Positions 1 through 6,724 of a DNA stretch of 9,455 nt are shown in pieces; the stretch's first letter is position 1; every line of letters begins with the position of its first letter. Location: assembly GCA_903915485.1 (NCBI GenBank), contig CAIWTC010000356.1:1-9455 (forward strand), read 5' to 3'. The translations under genes were made by a program, and so were the position numbers. The DNA comes from an uncultured Ignavibacteriales bacterium (GTDB lineage: Bacteria > Bacteroidota > Ignavibacteria > Ignavibacteriales > Ignavibacteriaceae). Under the pieces are notes generated by a model. That model was not told where the DNA came from. It searched no databases and saw nothing but the letters and a program-made list of their open reading frames with translations.

Positions 1-31
1 AGTGAGAAGAAAATTGGGAAGGGTCTTATGA

Positions 32-48
32 GCGAATCAGAGATTCGC
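32..48. repeat. REP-like perfect palindrome (7-bp stem, 3-nt loop)
   Basis: GCGAATC (32-38) and GATTCGC (42-48) are perfect reverse complements around an AGA loop. On the minus strand the flank reads TTTGTAGGGC before the stem. This style, a GTAGGG-type lead followed by a GCGAATC/GATTCGC stem, is familiar to me from dispersed palindromic repeats in environmental bacterial genomes. No T-run follows on either strand, so it is a poor intrinsic terminator, although it sits 31 bp beyond the stop of the minus-strand LIM/peptidase gene. Only one copy is visible, so membership of a repeat family is an inference. Confidence 0.5.
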
Positions 49-78
49 CCTACAAAACAAGAAGAAAAGATAGGTTGT

Positions 79-1158
79 CTATTTTAAGTAATTCAATAGG
101 CTTTCTGTTGGGAGACCGGCGAATTTCTTTTTGATGTCCATGAAGCCTTTCCCGTAAACAGGGTCGGCGCTTTCTTCCATTCTTTTGAGAATATACTTGC
201 GCTCTGAATTTTGAGATTGGCTGATGTATTGATACGAGATATAATTACAACTGCCTTCGACTACTGAATTTGGGTGAGTCTTTTTAACATTTTCATTCAT
301 CCACGCGTGCATTAGTTCGTGGGCGATAATACCTTCGACCTGAATTGCAGGAATGTAATTCAGAACATAGACCGCATGGGAATATGTCGTTTTAGATTTT
401 CTATCTTTTGTAAAACTCTCACTTATTTTGGAATTGCAAAAACCCCGTAGTTCATCGCTTTGCTCTGCCGAACCAAAAAAACTAACAAGTTTTGTTCTGT
501 TTACCTGCTGAATGGTAATGTTGTTGCGGTTAAGGTATATTCCGAATGTTTTTAATCTGTTAAATACTTTTGTCAAAAGATTATCAAGTTCAATTGAAGA
601 ACTGACTTGTCCCTGCAGGCAAAGATTGCAGATGAGTCTGCCGTCTGAAATTTTACTACCACCCTTGGTTAATCGTTGACAGATAATCCTGCCGCAATTG
701 TCGCACTTGTCATATTCTGAATTGTGGGCTGAGTGATAAGCGTCCTCATAAATATTTGTGAAATAAGCTCCTAAGATTGGTTCGCCGCAAACAGCGCATC
801 TTACTGCTGCCTTTTCTTTATAGCAATCTTCGTGAAATATTTTTTCGCCGGAGTTGACATACTGACCTTTTATAACTTCTCCGCATATACAGCAGACTAA
901 GCCTTCGATTCTCGACAGGCAATCGGGGTGATAATAGTCCTCGCCTTTTTTTTGATAACTTCCTGCTATGGGTGCTCTGCATTTATTACACATAAAATGT
1001 TCGGGATGAAATGACTTCCCTTCGACCTGAAGATATTGACCGGCTATTTCCTTTCCGCATTGGGAGCAGACAGGTTGGGATTGAGAATAAATAATTCCCG
1101 AAAGAATTATAAAGAGCAGCGCTAAATGCAGCAACTTTATTTGAGCCGGTAGTTTCAT
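79..1158 (-). CDS. Secreted LIM zinc-finger / DA1-like metallopeptidase
   Basis: Predicted exported zinc peptidase of 359 residues. Residues 1-25 look like a Sec signal peptide (basic start, then a hydrophobic run ending near YSQS). A full LIM-like finger follows: C31, C34, H51, H54, then C57, C60, H77, C80. Next come a half-finger (C89, C92, H109, C112) and a second full unit (C121, C124, H142, H145, then C152, C155, C177, C180). The C-terminal domain carries HELMH (H280, E281, H284) with a downstream VVEGSCNYI segment whose E301 fits the third zinc ligand of a gluzincin. LIM plus HExxH plus this Glu is the layout of plant DA1 proteins; the DA1-like family also has bacterial members. The plant ubiquitin-interacting motif is absent, as expected for an exported protein. 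The gene stands alone, with no clear Shine-Dalgarno. The substrate is unknown. The family call is firm; peptidase activity is inferred. Confidence 0.85.
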   Translation of the reverse strand: MKLPAQIKLLHLALLFIILSGIIYSQSQPVCSQCGKEIAGQYLQVEGKSFHPEHFMCNKCRAPIAGSYQKKGEDYYHPDCLSRIEGLVCCICGEVIKGQYVNSGEKIFHEDCYKEKAAVRCAVCGEPILGAYFTNIYEDAYHSAHNSEYDKCDNCGRIICQRLTKGGSKISDGRLICNLCLQGQVSSSIELDNLLTKVFNRLKTFGIYLNRNNITIQQVNRTKLVSFFGSAEQSDELRGFCNSKISESFTKDRKSKTTYSHAVYVLNYIPAIQVEGIIAHELMHAWMNENVKKTHPNSVVEGSCNYISYQYISQSQNSERKYILKRMEESADPVYGKGFMDIKKKFAGLPTESLLNYLK

Positions 1159-1455
1159 TTAAGTATTATATGTTTAATAATGTGTCTATATAATTTTGTT
1201 TTAGGCTCTGTGGATGATAAAAACTATTTTAATAATCCCGCGCCGACAACATTCATGAATAAAAGCATTCAATCAGTAAAAGAATTTATATAATATATCG
1301 GGTATAGTCAAGTTATGGGTGTGAAAAAATAGCTAATTGATAAAGTGTTTTAAGTTTGAGAGATTAGTGGCAAGCCTATCAACAGTAATATATAAATAAT
1401 ATGGATATTAAAATCTTCCTTCTTTTTAATCTTCCGGAAAATTCTTATACTTCAT
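1159..1455. other. Intergenic region between divergent genes, no gene seen
   Basis: This AT-rich stretch separates the start of the LIM/peptidase gene (minus) from the crcB leader (plus) and must hold promoters for both. I could not pick out convincing -35/-10 or Bacteroidota-type -33/-7 boxes. No ORF here looks like a protein. Just downstream, AAGCAG (1456-1461) and CTGCTT (1470-1475) can form a 6-bp hairpin with an 8-nt loop at the 5' edge of the fluoride aptamer; whether it belongs to the leader RNA is unknown. Confidence 0.5.
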
Positions 1456-1482
1456 AAGCAGTTTTCAGGCTGCTTCACTGAT

Positions 1483-1530
1483 GGTGATGGAGTTCGCCGA
1501 TAACCGCTTTTCATAGCTGATGACTCCTAC
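1483..1530 (+). promoter_or_regulatory. Fluoride riboswitch (crcB motif) upstream of crcB
   Basis: The segment contains the hallmark blocks of the fluoride aptamer: GGTGATGGAGTTCGCC, then ATAACCGCT, then AGCTGATGACTCCTAC. GGTGA (1483-1487) pairs with TTCGCC (1493-1498) as a hairpin. GCT (1506-1508) pairs with AGC (1515-1517). The loop GGAGT (1489-1493) is complementary to ACTCC (1523-1527), which gives the expected pseudoknot. It ends 38 nt before crcB, a fluoride channel, exactly the gene this class usually controls. No terminator hairpin with a T-run lies between the aptamer and the ATG, and there is no Shine-Dalgarno, so control through the start codon is more likely than attenuation (see findings). 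Recognition of the class rests on sequence blocks and pairing, not on a covariance-model search. Confidence 0.93.
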
Positions 1531-1568
1531 TTCAAAATAATATTTATTAAAATTTGCGGTTTTAAGCT

Positions 1569-1940
1569 ATGTTAAAGTATCTTTTTGTTTCCTCAGGTGC
1601 GGCAGTAGGCGGGGTGCTTCGCTACTGGATGTCTGATTTCGTTCATAAATTTCTTCCTGCTACTTTTCCTTTTGGTACGCTCATTGTAAATGTTTTAGGA
1701 TGTTTTATCCTTGGGGTAATTATGTATGGACTAAATGAGCGAGCGGTGATTTCGCAAGAGTTGAAATTGTTTCTTACTGTAGGCTTCTGCGGAGGCTTTA
1801 CCACTTTCTCCACATTCTCGCTTGAAACAGTTAACTTGATGAAGAACTCGGAATACACATTTGCTCTGGTGAATATAGTCGGAAGCGTTGTCATTTGTAT
1901 TGCTGCGACTTTTTTGGCATATTTACTTTTTTCAAAATAA
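1569..1940 (+). CDS. crcB: CrcB/Fluc-type fluoride ion channel
   Basis: Small inner-membrane protein of 123 residues, the usual length for one Fluc subunit; these work as dual-topology dimers that export toxic fluoride. About four membrane spans are visible. Family signatures are present in order: GAAVGGVLRYW (10-20), PFGTLIVNVLGCFILG (34-49) containing the conserved Asn41, and GFCGGFTTFSTFS (72-84), which holds the central glycine/threonine/phenylalanine track of the pore. As a single full-length gene it is presumably the homodimeric type. The start directly follows a fluoride riboswitch, which independently supports the function. No clear Shine-Dalgarno precedes the ATG. The next plus-strand genes, DUF4184 and DUF190, lie 132 bp downstream and may be co-transcribed. 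Confidence 0.96.
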   Translation: MLKYLFVSSGAAVGGVLRYWMSDFVHKFLPATFPFGTLIVNVLGCFILGVIMYGLNERAVISQELKLFLTVGFCGGFTTFSTFSLETVNLMKNSEYTFALVNIVGSVVICIAATFLAYLLFSK

Positions 1941-2072
1941 TTTGATGAAATGTTGTATTGCAATAAATCGAGATTGATTAGCTGAAGAATAAGACATTAA
2001 ATTTCTATCATGCCAAATGAAAATTCCTTATCTTTAAGATAGATAAATAAGATAATAATAGAATAAGTACTA

Positions 2073-2873
2073 ATGCCATTTACACTTGCACATCCGGCAG
2101 CAATTTTGCCATTCCGGAAAACCAGACTGCCGCTTTCAGCCCTGATAATAGGGACTATGGTTCCTGACTTTGGATATTTGACACAACTCACTTACTTTAT
2201 CAGCCACACAATTATTGGTATATTCAGTTACTGCATACCTGTCGGAGTTGCTGTGTACTTCTTTTTTCACTATTTTTTGAAATATCCTTTTCTCGACTTA
2301 TTCCCAGATAAACATTCCTCATTTTTGGGCGGGTTTGTAAAAAGTCCAAGTGTTAACTCCTTTAGCAAATTCTTTTTTCTCGTAGTAGCCATAGCGCTTG
2401 GGGTTGCGACCCACCTAACCTGGGATTCAATTACGCATATTGATGGTTGGTTTGTTCAGCATGTTGCTTGGTTTAATACTTTATTAATTGATAACGATTA
2501 TTTTCAATTAAGGGTATGCAGATTCTTTCAGCACTTAAGTACGGTTTCCGGGGGAGCCTTGTTATTGTTTTATTACTTTAAGTCCCTTAAGAACAGGCCC
2601 AAACAAATAGTTGCGATTGAGCATTTGCTGAAACCGGGAACAAGAATTGCGGTTATAATGGCGATTACTGTCATAGGCGCAAATATTGCCGTAATGTTAG
2701 AATATTCTAGTTTGCGCAATATTCATAATTACTTTTCATTTCGAAATATCATTTATAACTTTGTCGTCACGGCTATAACTATATATTTCCCGCTGATAGT
2801 TACATATTCTTTGATTTGGAATGTTACTAAATTATTCAAAAATATAAGAAGGCGATATGCACATAACGGGTGA
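2073..2873 (+). CDS. DUF4184 family integral membrane protein
   Basis: A 266-residue protein with about six hydrophobic spans. The N-terminus MPFTLAHPAAILP and the nearby GTMVPDFGY segment are typical of the DUF4184 family, which resembles the YdjM-type membrane-bound metal-dependent hydrolase group. Polar residues that could bind metal inside or near the membrane are H7, D32, H45 and the HLTWDSITH block (H114, D118, H122). No biochemical role is established that I can name. The conserved N-terminus fixes the start, although no Shine-Dalgarno is visible. It lies 132 bp after crcB, and its last 17 nt overlap the DUF190 gene, so those two are almost certainly translated from one mRNA. Whether it belongs to the fluoride response is inferred from position only. 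Confidence 0.8.
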   Translation: MPFTLAHPAAILPFRKTRLPLSALIIGTMVPDFGYLTQLTYFISHTIIGIFSYCIPVGVAVYFFFHYFLKYPFLDLFPDKHSSFLGGFVKSPSVNSFSKFFFLVVAIALGVATHLTWDSITHIDGWFVQHVAWFNTLLIDNDYFQLRVCRFFQHLSTVSGGALLLFYYFKSLKNRPKQIVAIEHLLKPGTRIAVIMAITVIGANIAVMLEYSSLRNIHNYFSFRNIIYNFVVTAITIYFPLIVTYSLIWNVTKLFKNIRRRYAHNG

Positions 2874-3210
2874 TGCTAAATTGTTAAGAATATTTGTTGG
2901 TGAATCAGATAAGATTTCTTTTGTTCCCGTGTTTGAAAAAATTGTAGTTGAGGCAAAGCAGCAGGGATTAGCAGGGGCGACTGTATTCAAGGGAATAATG
3001 GGGTTTGGTGGTACTAGCAGGATTCACACAACTAAAATTGAAAGGCTTTCTGAAGACTTACCACTTATTATTGAAATCGTCGATGAGGTAGAAAAGATTG
3101 AGAAATTTCTTCCAACCGTAAATATGATATTTGAAGAGGCTAATTGCGGCGGGTTGGTTACAATCGAAAAGGCTGATGTGATTATTTATAAACCTGATAA
3201 GGCTAAATAA
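2857..3210 (+). CDS. DUF190 family PII-like protein
   Basis: A 117-residue soluble protein matching the DUF190 family along its length: AKLLRIFVGESDK near the N-terminus, then GLAGATVFKGIMGFG (about 38-52), IHT and RLSEDLPLIIEIVDEVEKI in the middle. The family has a ferredoxin-like fold related to PII signalling proteins, and its members are often encoded beside crcB. That supports, but does not prove, a link to fluoride handling or to regulation of the channel. The start at 2857 gives the usual family N-terminal length and has one of the clearer ribosome-binding sites here, AAGAAGG at 2846-2852, placed inside the end of the DUF4184 gene. The 17-nt overlap with that gene suggests translational coupling. 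The small-molecule ligand, if any, is unknown. Confidence 0.87.
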   Translation: MHITGDAKLLRIFVGESDKISFVPVFEKIVVEAKQQGLAGATVFKGIMGFGGTSRIHTTKIERLSEDLPLIIEIVDEVEKIEKFLPTVNMIFEEANCGGLVTIEKADVIIYKPDKAK

Positions 3211-3233
3211 GCAAGACGCTAATACAAGTTTCG

Positions 3234-3252
3234 TTATTTAAGTATTAAATAA
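3234..3252. terminator. AT-only inverted repeat at the convergent gene junction
   Basis: TTATTTAA (3234-3241) and TTAAATAA (3245-3252) form a perfect 8-bp inverted repeat with a GTA loop, overlapping the stop codon of the minus-strand CcdA-like gene. DUF190 (plus) ends 23 bp away, so this is where transcription from both sides should stop. The stem has no G:C pair, so it is weak as an intrinsic terminator, and chance is a real alternative in AT-rich sequence. TAAATAA at 3204-3210 could also pair with the left arm. Confidence 0.25.
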
Positions 3253-3926
3253 ACCCCGCCTAGTATTACTAATATCCCACAAACTTTTTTTGTCCATTTT
3301 ATTGCATTTGAAGTATCTGACCAGTTAAGATATTTTTGAACTTTTCCTGTAAAAGTTCCTGCTGCAACAATAACCGAACAATGACCTAATCCAAAAGCTA
3401 ATAGAAATATAATTGCCAGTAAGTAATTTGTCTGGGAGGTTTCAAAAACTATTCCCAGTACCGGTGCCATATATGCAAATGTGCACGGGCCTAATGCTAA
3501 ACCGAAGAGGAGTCCTAATACTAATGCCGCCAGCAGTCCTTTTGCTTTAGTGTCTTTTAGTCCGAAGTTCCAGTTGATGTTTATTAAGTCTAACAGATAA
3601 AATCCGACCAGGAAGAATATTCCTGCCACAAGATAATTTCCGATATCGCCAATGTCTCCAAGCATTCTGCCTAGATGCGCGGTTATAATTCCTATTAATG
3701 AAATTGTTATTAGTATGCCGGTTGCGAATACTAAGGAAATATTAAATGTTCTTCCGATAGATATTTTTCCTTGCGAAGTTATGAAACCCACCACAAGCGG
3801 AATACTTGCTAGATGACAAGGGGAAAGTAATATTGATAAGATTCCCCATGCGAATGATGCGGAAACAGCAATCCAAACTGAACCCGTCATTGCATCATAT
3901 AAGGTAGTGAAAATAGAATCAATCAT
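3234..3926 (-). CDS. CcdA/DsbD-like thiol-disulfide electron transporter
   Basis: A 230-residue membrane protein with about six spans, the usual size and shape of CcdA, which carries reducing electrons from cytoplasmic thioredoxin across the inner membrane. The two hallmark Pro-Cys sites are present: SPCHL at C37 and GPCTF at C148, in the same places relative to the membrane segments as the redox cysteine pair of CcdA/DsbD. It is the last gene of the arsenic cluster, 15 bp after an exported thioredoxin that is a natural electron acceptor. No strong Shine-Dalgarno is seen, so coupling to the preceding gene is likely. Cytochrome c maturation is the classical role, but no cytochrome genes are visible here, so a role in the neighbouring redox and arsenic module is preferred on context. 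Confidence 0.85.
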   Translation of the reverse strand: MIDSIFTTLYDAMTGSVWIAVSASFAWGILSILLSPCHLASIPLVVGFITSQGKISIGRTFNISLVFATGILITISLIGIITAHLGRMLGDIGDIGNYLVAGIFFLVGFYLLDLININWNFGLKDTKAKGLLAALVLGLLFGLALGPCTFAYMAPVLGIVFETSQTNYLLAIIFLLAFGLGHCSVIVAAGTFTGKVQKYLNWSDTSNAIKWTKKVCGILVILGGVYLILK

Positions 3927-3941
3927 GTTTTGTATTTCGTT

Positions 3942-4304
3942 TTATGGTTTAAGTCCTTTTCCTAGCAGGAATTTATCGATTTCTTTTTCGGGATAAAATC
4001 CCTGGTGACGGAAAATTTCTTTTCCAGATTCATCAAGGAAAACTTGGGTGGGAATTAATTGTACTTTATACTGTGTGGCATATTTCTTTTGTTCGGGTTT
4101 CCAAACATCATAAAAAATAACTTTTATTTGTCCGCCGTATTTTGCCTCAATTGATTTCAGGACGGGCTGCATTTGTTTACATGGAATGCAGTTGACCGAA
4201 CCTAATTCAATAAAAGTTATTTTTGGCTTCTGAGCATTTTGTCCGAATGAAAGAGAGCCTAATGAAATGAGCAATAATATTATATACGGGGAAATATGTT
4301 TCAT
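3942..4304 (-). CDS. Exported thioredoxin-family protein (CIPC active site)
   Basis: A 120-residue protein with an N-terminal hydrophobic segment (about residues 5-21, ending in SLSFGQ) that looks like a signal peptide, followed by a compact thioredoxin fold. The active site is C39-I-P-C42 in the context SVNCIPCKQM, and the cis-proline loop is LIPTQVF (P85), both as expected for a working thiol oxidoreductase. It should act in the periplasm as reductant or disulfide handler, and the adjacent CcdA-like protein could keep it reduced. Its ATG overlaps the stop of the small thioredoxin gene by 4 nt (ATGA, 4301-4304), so translation is coupled. The target protein or substrate is unknown. A freely soluble protein is assumed; no lipobox was recognised. 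Confidence 0.87.
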   Translation of the reverse strand: MKHISPYIILLLISLGSLSFGQNAQKPKITFIELGSVNCIPCKQMQPVLKSIEAKYGGQIKVIFYDVWKPEQKKYATQYKVQLIPTQVFLDESGKEIFRHQGFYPEKEIDKFLLGKGLKP

Positions 4305-4546
4305 ACGGTAACCTCATTCAGCCACGATAATATTTGTTCATCCTTTGGAATTATACCGGTGCTTTTGATTTTTTCATTAATTACCAAACCGGGAGTCATC
4401 ATAATTCTATATTTCATGATGTCTTCAATTTCTGAAACTTTTTCTACGGTTGCCTCGATTTTGTTTTTGTCAATTACATCTCTGACTTTTTGTTCGAGAG
4501 TGATGCACTTTTTGCAACCTGTTCCTAATACTTTTACTGTTACCAT
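4301..4546 (-). CDS. Small thioredoxin-like 'redox-active disulfide protein 2'
   Basis: An 81-residue cytoplasmic mini-thioredoxin with no signal peptide. It has the family pattern VKVLGTGCKKCITLEQKV, with active-site cysteines C11 and C14, and a MTPGLVIN cis-proline loop. This size and the G-T-G-C-x-x-C motif fit the short redox-active disulfide group that is often encoded beside DUF318/ArsP-type permeases, as here. The start is supported by AAGGA (4555-4559) eight bases before the ATG. It follows the permease gene by 41 bp and overlaps the exported thioredoxin by 4 nt. Likely jobs are reducing the permease's CSC cysteines, reducing ArsC, or passing electrons to CcdA; the sequence does not decide between these. 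Confidence 0.85.
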   Translation of the reverse strand: MVTVKVLGTGCKKCITLEQKVRDVIDKNKIEATVEKVSEIEDIMKYRIMMTPGLVINEKIKSTGIIPKDEQILSWLNEVTV

Positions 4547-4587
4547 TTTAATATTCCTTATATAACTGATTTGATACTACTTTTTAC

Positions 4588-5628
4588 TTAGATAATTATA
4601 TTAAATAAGTATCCTACTATTATAATGCCGACTGCCACAACGCCCACAAATATTGCGATGAGTTGTATTTTAAGAACTTTTTTTAGAATAATTGTTTCGG
4701 GTAGTGAAAGCCCAATTACACTCATCATGAAAGCAAGCACTGTTCCGAGTGAAGCACCTTTTTCTATTAGTGCGTGAACAATTGGAATTATCCCTGCTGC
4801 ATTTGAATACATAGGGACACCAATTATCACTGCAACCGGTACTGACCACCAGGCAGATTTACCCATCAACGATGCCATAAAATTTTCAGGGACATATCCA
4901 TGAATACCCGCGCCGACAGCGATGCCGATTATTATGTAAAGCCAAACTTTGCTTACTATGTCTTTTACCGCATCAATACCGAATGAAATTCTTTCGGCGA
5001 ACGAAATTCTTTCTTCTTCAATTTCTTCGCCACTTGCTTTTATTTCATAAACCCAAGGTTCTACAAATTTTTCTAATTTTAATCGTCCAATAATATAGCC
5101 TGAAAATATTGCTATAATTAATCCCGTTGCCATATACATTAGTGCGGTTTTCAAACCAAACAATCCGAATAACAGAATTAATGCAATTTCATTTATCATA
5201 GGTGCAGCAATCAGGAATGAGAATGTTACCCCGAGAGGAATGCCGCTTTCAACGAATCCTAGGAATAATGGAATAGCAGAACATGAACAGAAAGGAGTAA
5301 CGATTCCGAGCAGACTTGCGAGTACATTGCCGACGAAAAGTTTTTTGCCGCCTAATATTTTTCGGGTTCTTTCGGGCGAAAAATATGTGCGGATTATTCC
5401 TATCACAAAAACAATGATTACAAGAAGAAGCAATACTTTTGGAACTTCAAATATAAAAAACCAAATTGAGTCAGTTAAGTGAGTATTTGGAGTTAGGTGG
5501 AGAATGGAATAAACGATTACATTAGTAATCCACCCCAAGTTGAGGTATAATACTAACCATAAACCAAATACTAATAGAAGAGTTAGTGTTTTCTTGGTAA
5601 ACAGTTTTGGATAGAATTTTTGCTTCAT
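4588..5628 (-). CDS. DUF318/ArsP-type permease (COG0701-like)
   Basis: A 346-residue integral membrane protein with about eight spans and a polar cytoplasmic stretch near residues 190-210 rich in Glu. It carries the family hallmark TPFCSCSAIPLFLGF, with C114 and C116, followed by the SGIPLGVTFSFLIAAPMINE block; a second half-repeat with GVPMYSNAAGIIPI and LPETIILKK lies near the C-terminus. These are features of the predicted permease family that includes ArsP, an exporter of trivalent organoarsenicals such as methylarsenite. Its place inside an ars operon, 37 bp after acr3, favours an arsenic-related substrate, but other members of the family have unknown substrates, so I do not assign arsP outright. 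The ATG has only a weak purine-rich upstream site. Confidence 0.82.
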   Translation of the reverse strand: MKQKFYPKLFTKKTLTLLLVFGLWLVLYLNLGWITNVIVYSILHLTPNTHLTDSIWFFIFEVPKVLLLLVIIVFVIGIIRTYFSPERTRKILGGKKLFVGNVLASLLGIVTPFCSCSAIPLFLGFVESGIPLGVTFSFLIAAPMINEIALILLFGLFGLKTALMYMATGLIIAIFSGYIIGRLKLEKFVEPWVYEIKASGEEIEEERISFAERISFGIDAVKDIVSKVWLYIIIGIAVGAGIHGYVPENFMASLMGKSAWWSVPVAVIIGVPMYSNAAGIIPIVHALIEKGASLGTVLAFMMSVIGLSLPETIILKKVLKIQLIAIFVGVVAVGIIIVGYLFNIII

Positions 5629-5665
5629 TGCACTTCAATCTCGTTGTGAATATTCTGGGGTAGTT

Positions 5666-6724
5666 TCATGGGTTAACATTATCCGTTTTGAAATATTTTC
5701 TTTGAAGCCATAATGAAACATTGACTAGTCCTATTAATACAGGGACTTCAACAAGCGGACCGATGACCGCGGCAAATGCTTCCCCACTGTTGAGTCCAAA
5801 GACTGCAATGGCAACGGCAATTGCAAGTTCAAAGTTGTTACTTGCTGCCGTGAATGAGAGCGTGGCTGTTTTTGAATAATTCGCACCGATTTTTCTTCCC
5901 ATATAAAATGATACGAAAAACATCACGATAAAATATATTACTAACGGTAGAGCGATTCTAAGAACATCGAAGGGGATTTTAACTATATATTCACCCTTCA
6001 GTGAAAACATTACGAATATCGTAAACAGAAGAGCAATTAAAGTAATGGGGCTGATTTTCGGAATAAACTTTTTCTCGTACCATTCTTTGTTTTTTAACTT
6101 AAGCGCAACAAACCTTGTTATCATACCTGCAATGAATGGGATTCCCAGGTAAATAAAAACACTCTTTGCTATTTGCCCAACTGTTATTGCGACAGTAAAA
6201 GTTTTTAGTCCCAACCATCCCGGTAAAACAGTTAAAAATACATACGCATAGATTGAGAAGAAGAGAACTTGAAAGATGGAGTTGAATGCAACTAATCCCG
6301 CCGCATATTCAGTATCACCTTTTGCAAGTTCATTCCATACAATAACCATTGCTATGCAGCGCGCTAAACCAATGAGTATTAACCCTGCCATATACTCTGG
6401 TTTGTCCGGAAGAAAAATAACTGCCAATGCAAACATGAAAACTGGTCCGATTACCCAATTCTGCACTAATGAAAGTGAAAGAATTTTTACATTCTTGAAT
6501 ACATCGCCAAGTTCTTCGTACTTCACTTTAGCAAGTGGAGGATACATCATTAATATTAATCCAATTGCAATCGGGATGTTAGTAGTTCCGGATTGGAAGG
6601 AATTCCAAAAGCCGACAACAGAAGGGAAAAGATAGCCCGAAAAAACGCCGATGAACATCGCGGCAAATATCCAGAGCGTTAAATATCTATCAAGGAAAGA
6701 AAGTTTTTTTGTTAAACCGCTCAA
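5666..6724 (-). CDS. acr3: Acr3-type arsenite efflux transporter
   Basis: A 352-residue, roughly ten-span inner-membrane carrier that extrudes arsenite, As(III), using the proton motive force. Family marks are visible: LDRYLTLWIFAAMFIGV at the start; the conserved cysteine C123 in GLARCIAMVIVWN, which is required in characterised Acr3 proteins; the TAASNNFELAIAVAIAVFG block (292-310); and EAFAAVIGPLVEVPVLIGLV near the C-terminus. The length is normal. It is the natural partner of the upstream arsC gene: arsenate reduced by ArsC is expelled here. Its ATG overlaps the arsC stop by 4 nt (6721-6724), so the two are translationally coupled. A different oxyanion is unlikely given the context. Confidence 0.95.
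   Translation of the reverse strand: MSGLTKKLSFLDRYLTLWIFAAMFIGVFSGYLFPSVVGFWNSFQSGTTNIPIAIGLILMMYPPLAKVKYEELGDVFKNVKILSLSLVQNWVIGPVFMFALAVIFLPDKPEYMAGLILIGLARCIAMVIVWNELAKGDTEYAAGLVAFNSIFQVLFFSIYAYVFLTVLPGWLGLKTFTVAITVGQIAKSVFIYLGIPFIAGMITRFVALKLKNKEWYEKKFIPKISPITLIALLFTIFVMFSLKGEYIVKIPFDVLRIALPLVIYFIVMFFVSFYMGRKIGANYSKTATLSFTAASNNFELAIAVAIAVFGLNSGEAFAAVIGPLVEVPVLIGLVNVSLWLQRKYFKTDNVNP

Noticed and set aside
1643..1963. A 106-codon minus-strand open frame covering crcB
   Set aside because: It overlaps nearly all of crcB, whose family motifs and riboswitch establish the coding strand.
2028..2046. TTATCT...AGATAA inverted repeat before the DUF4184 gene as an operator or terminator
   Set aside because: It is short and AT-only in a very AT-rich gap, with an overlapping alternative palindrome; chance explains it well.
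6276..6635. A 119-codon plus-strand open frame inside acr3
   Set aside because: It is a shadow of the highly conserved Acr3 coding sequence on the other strand.
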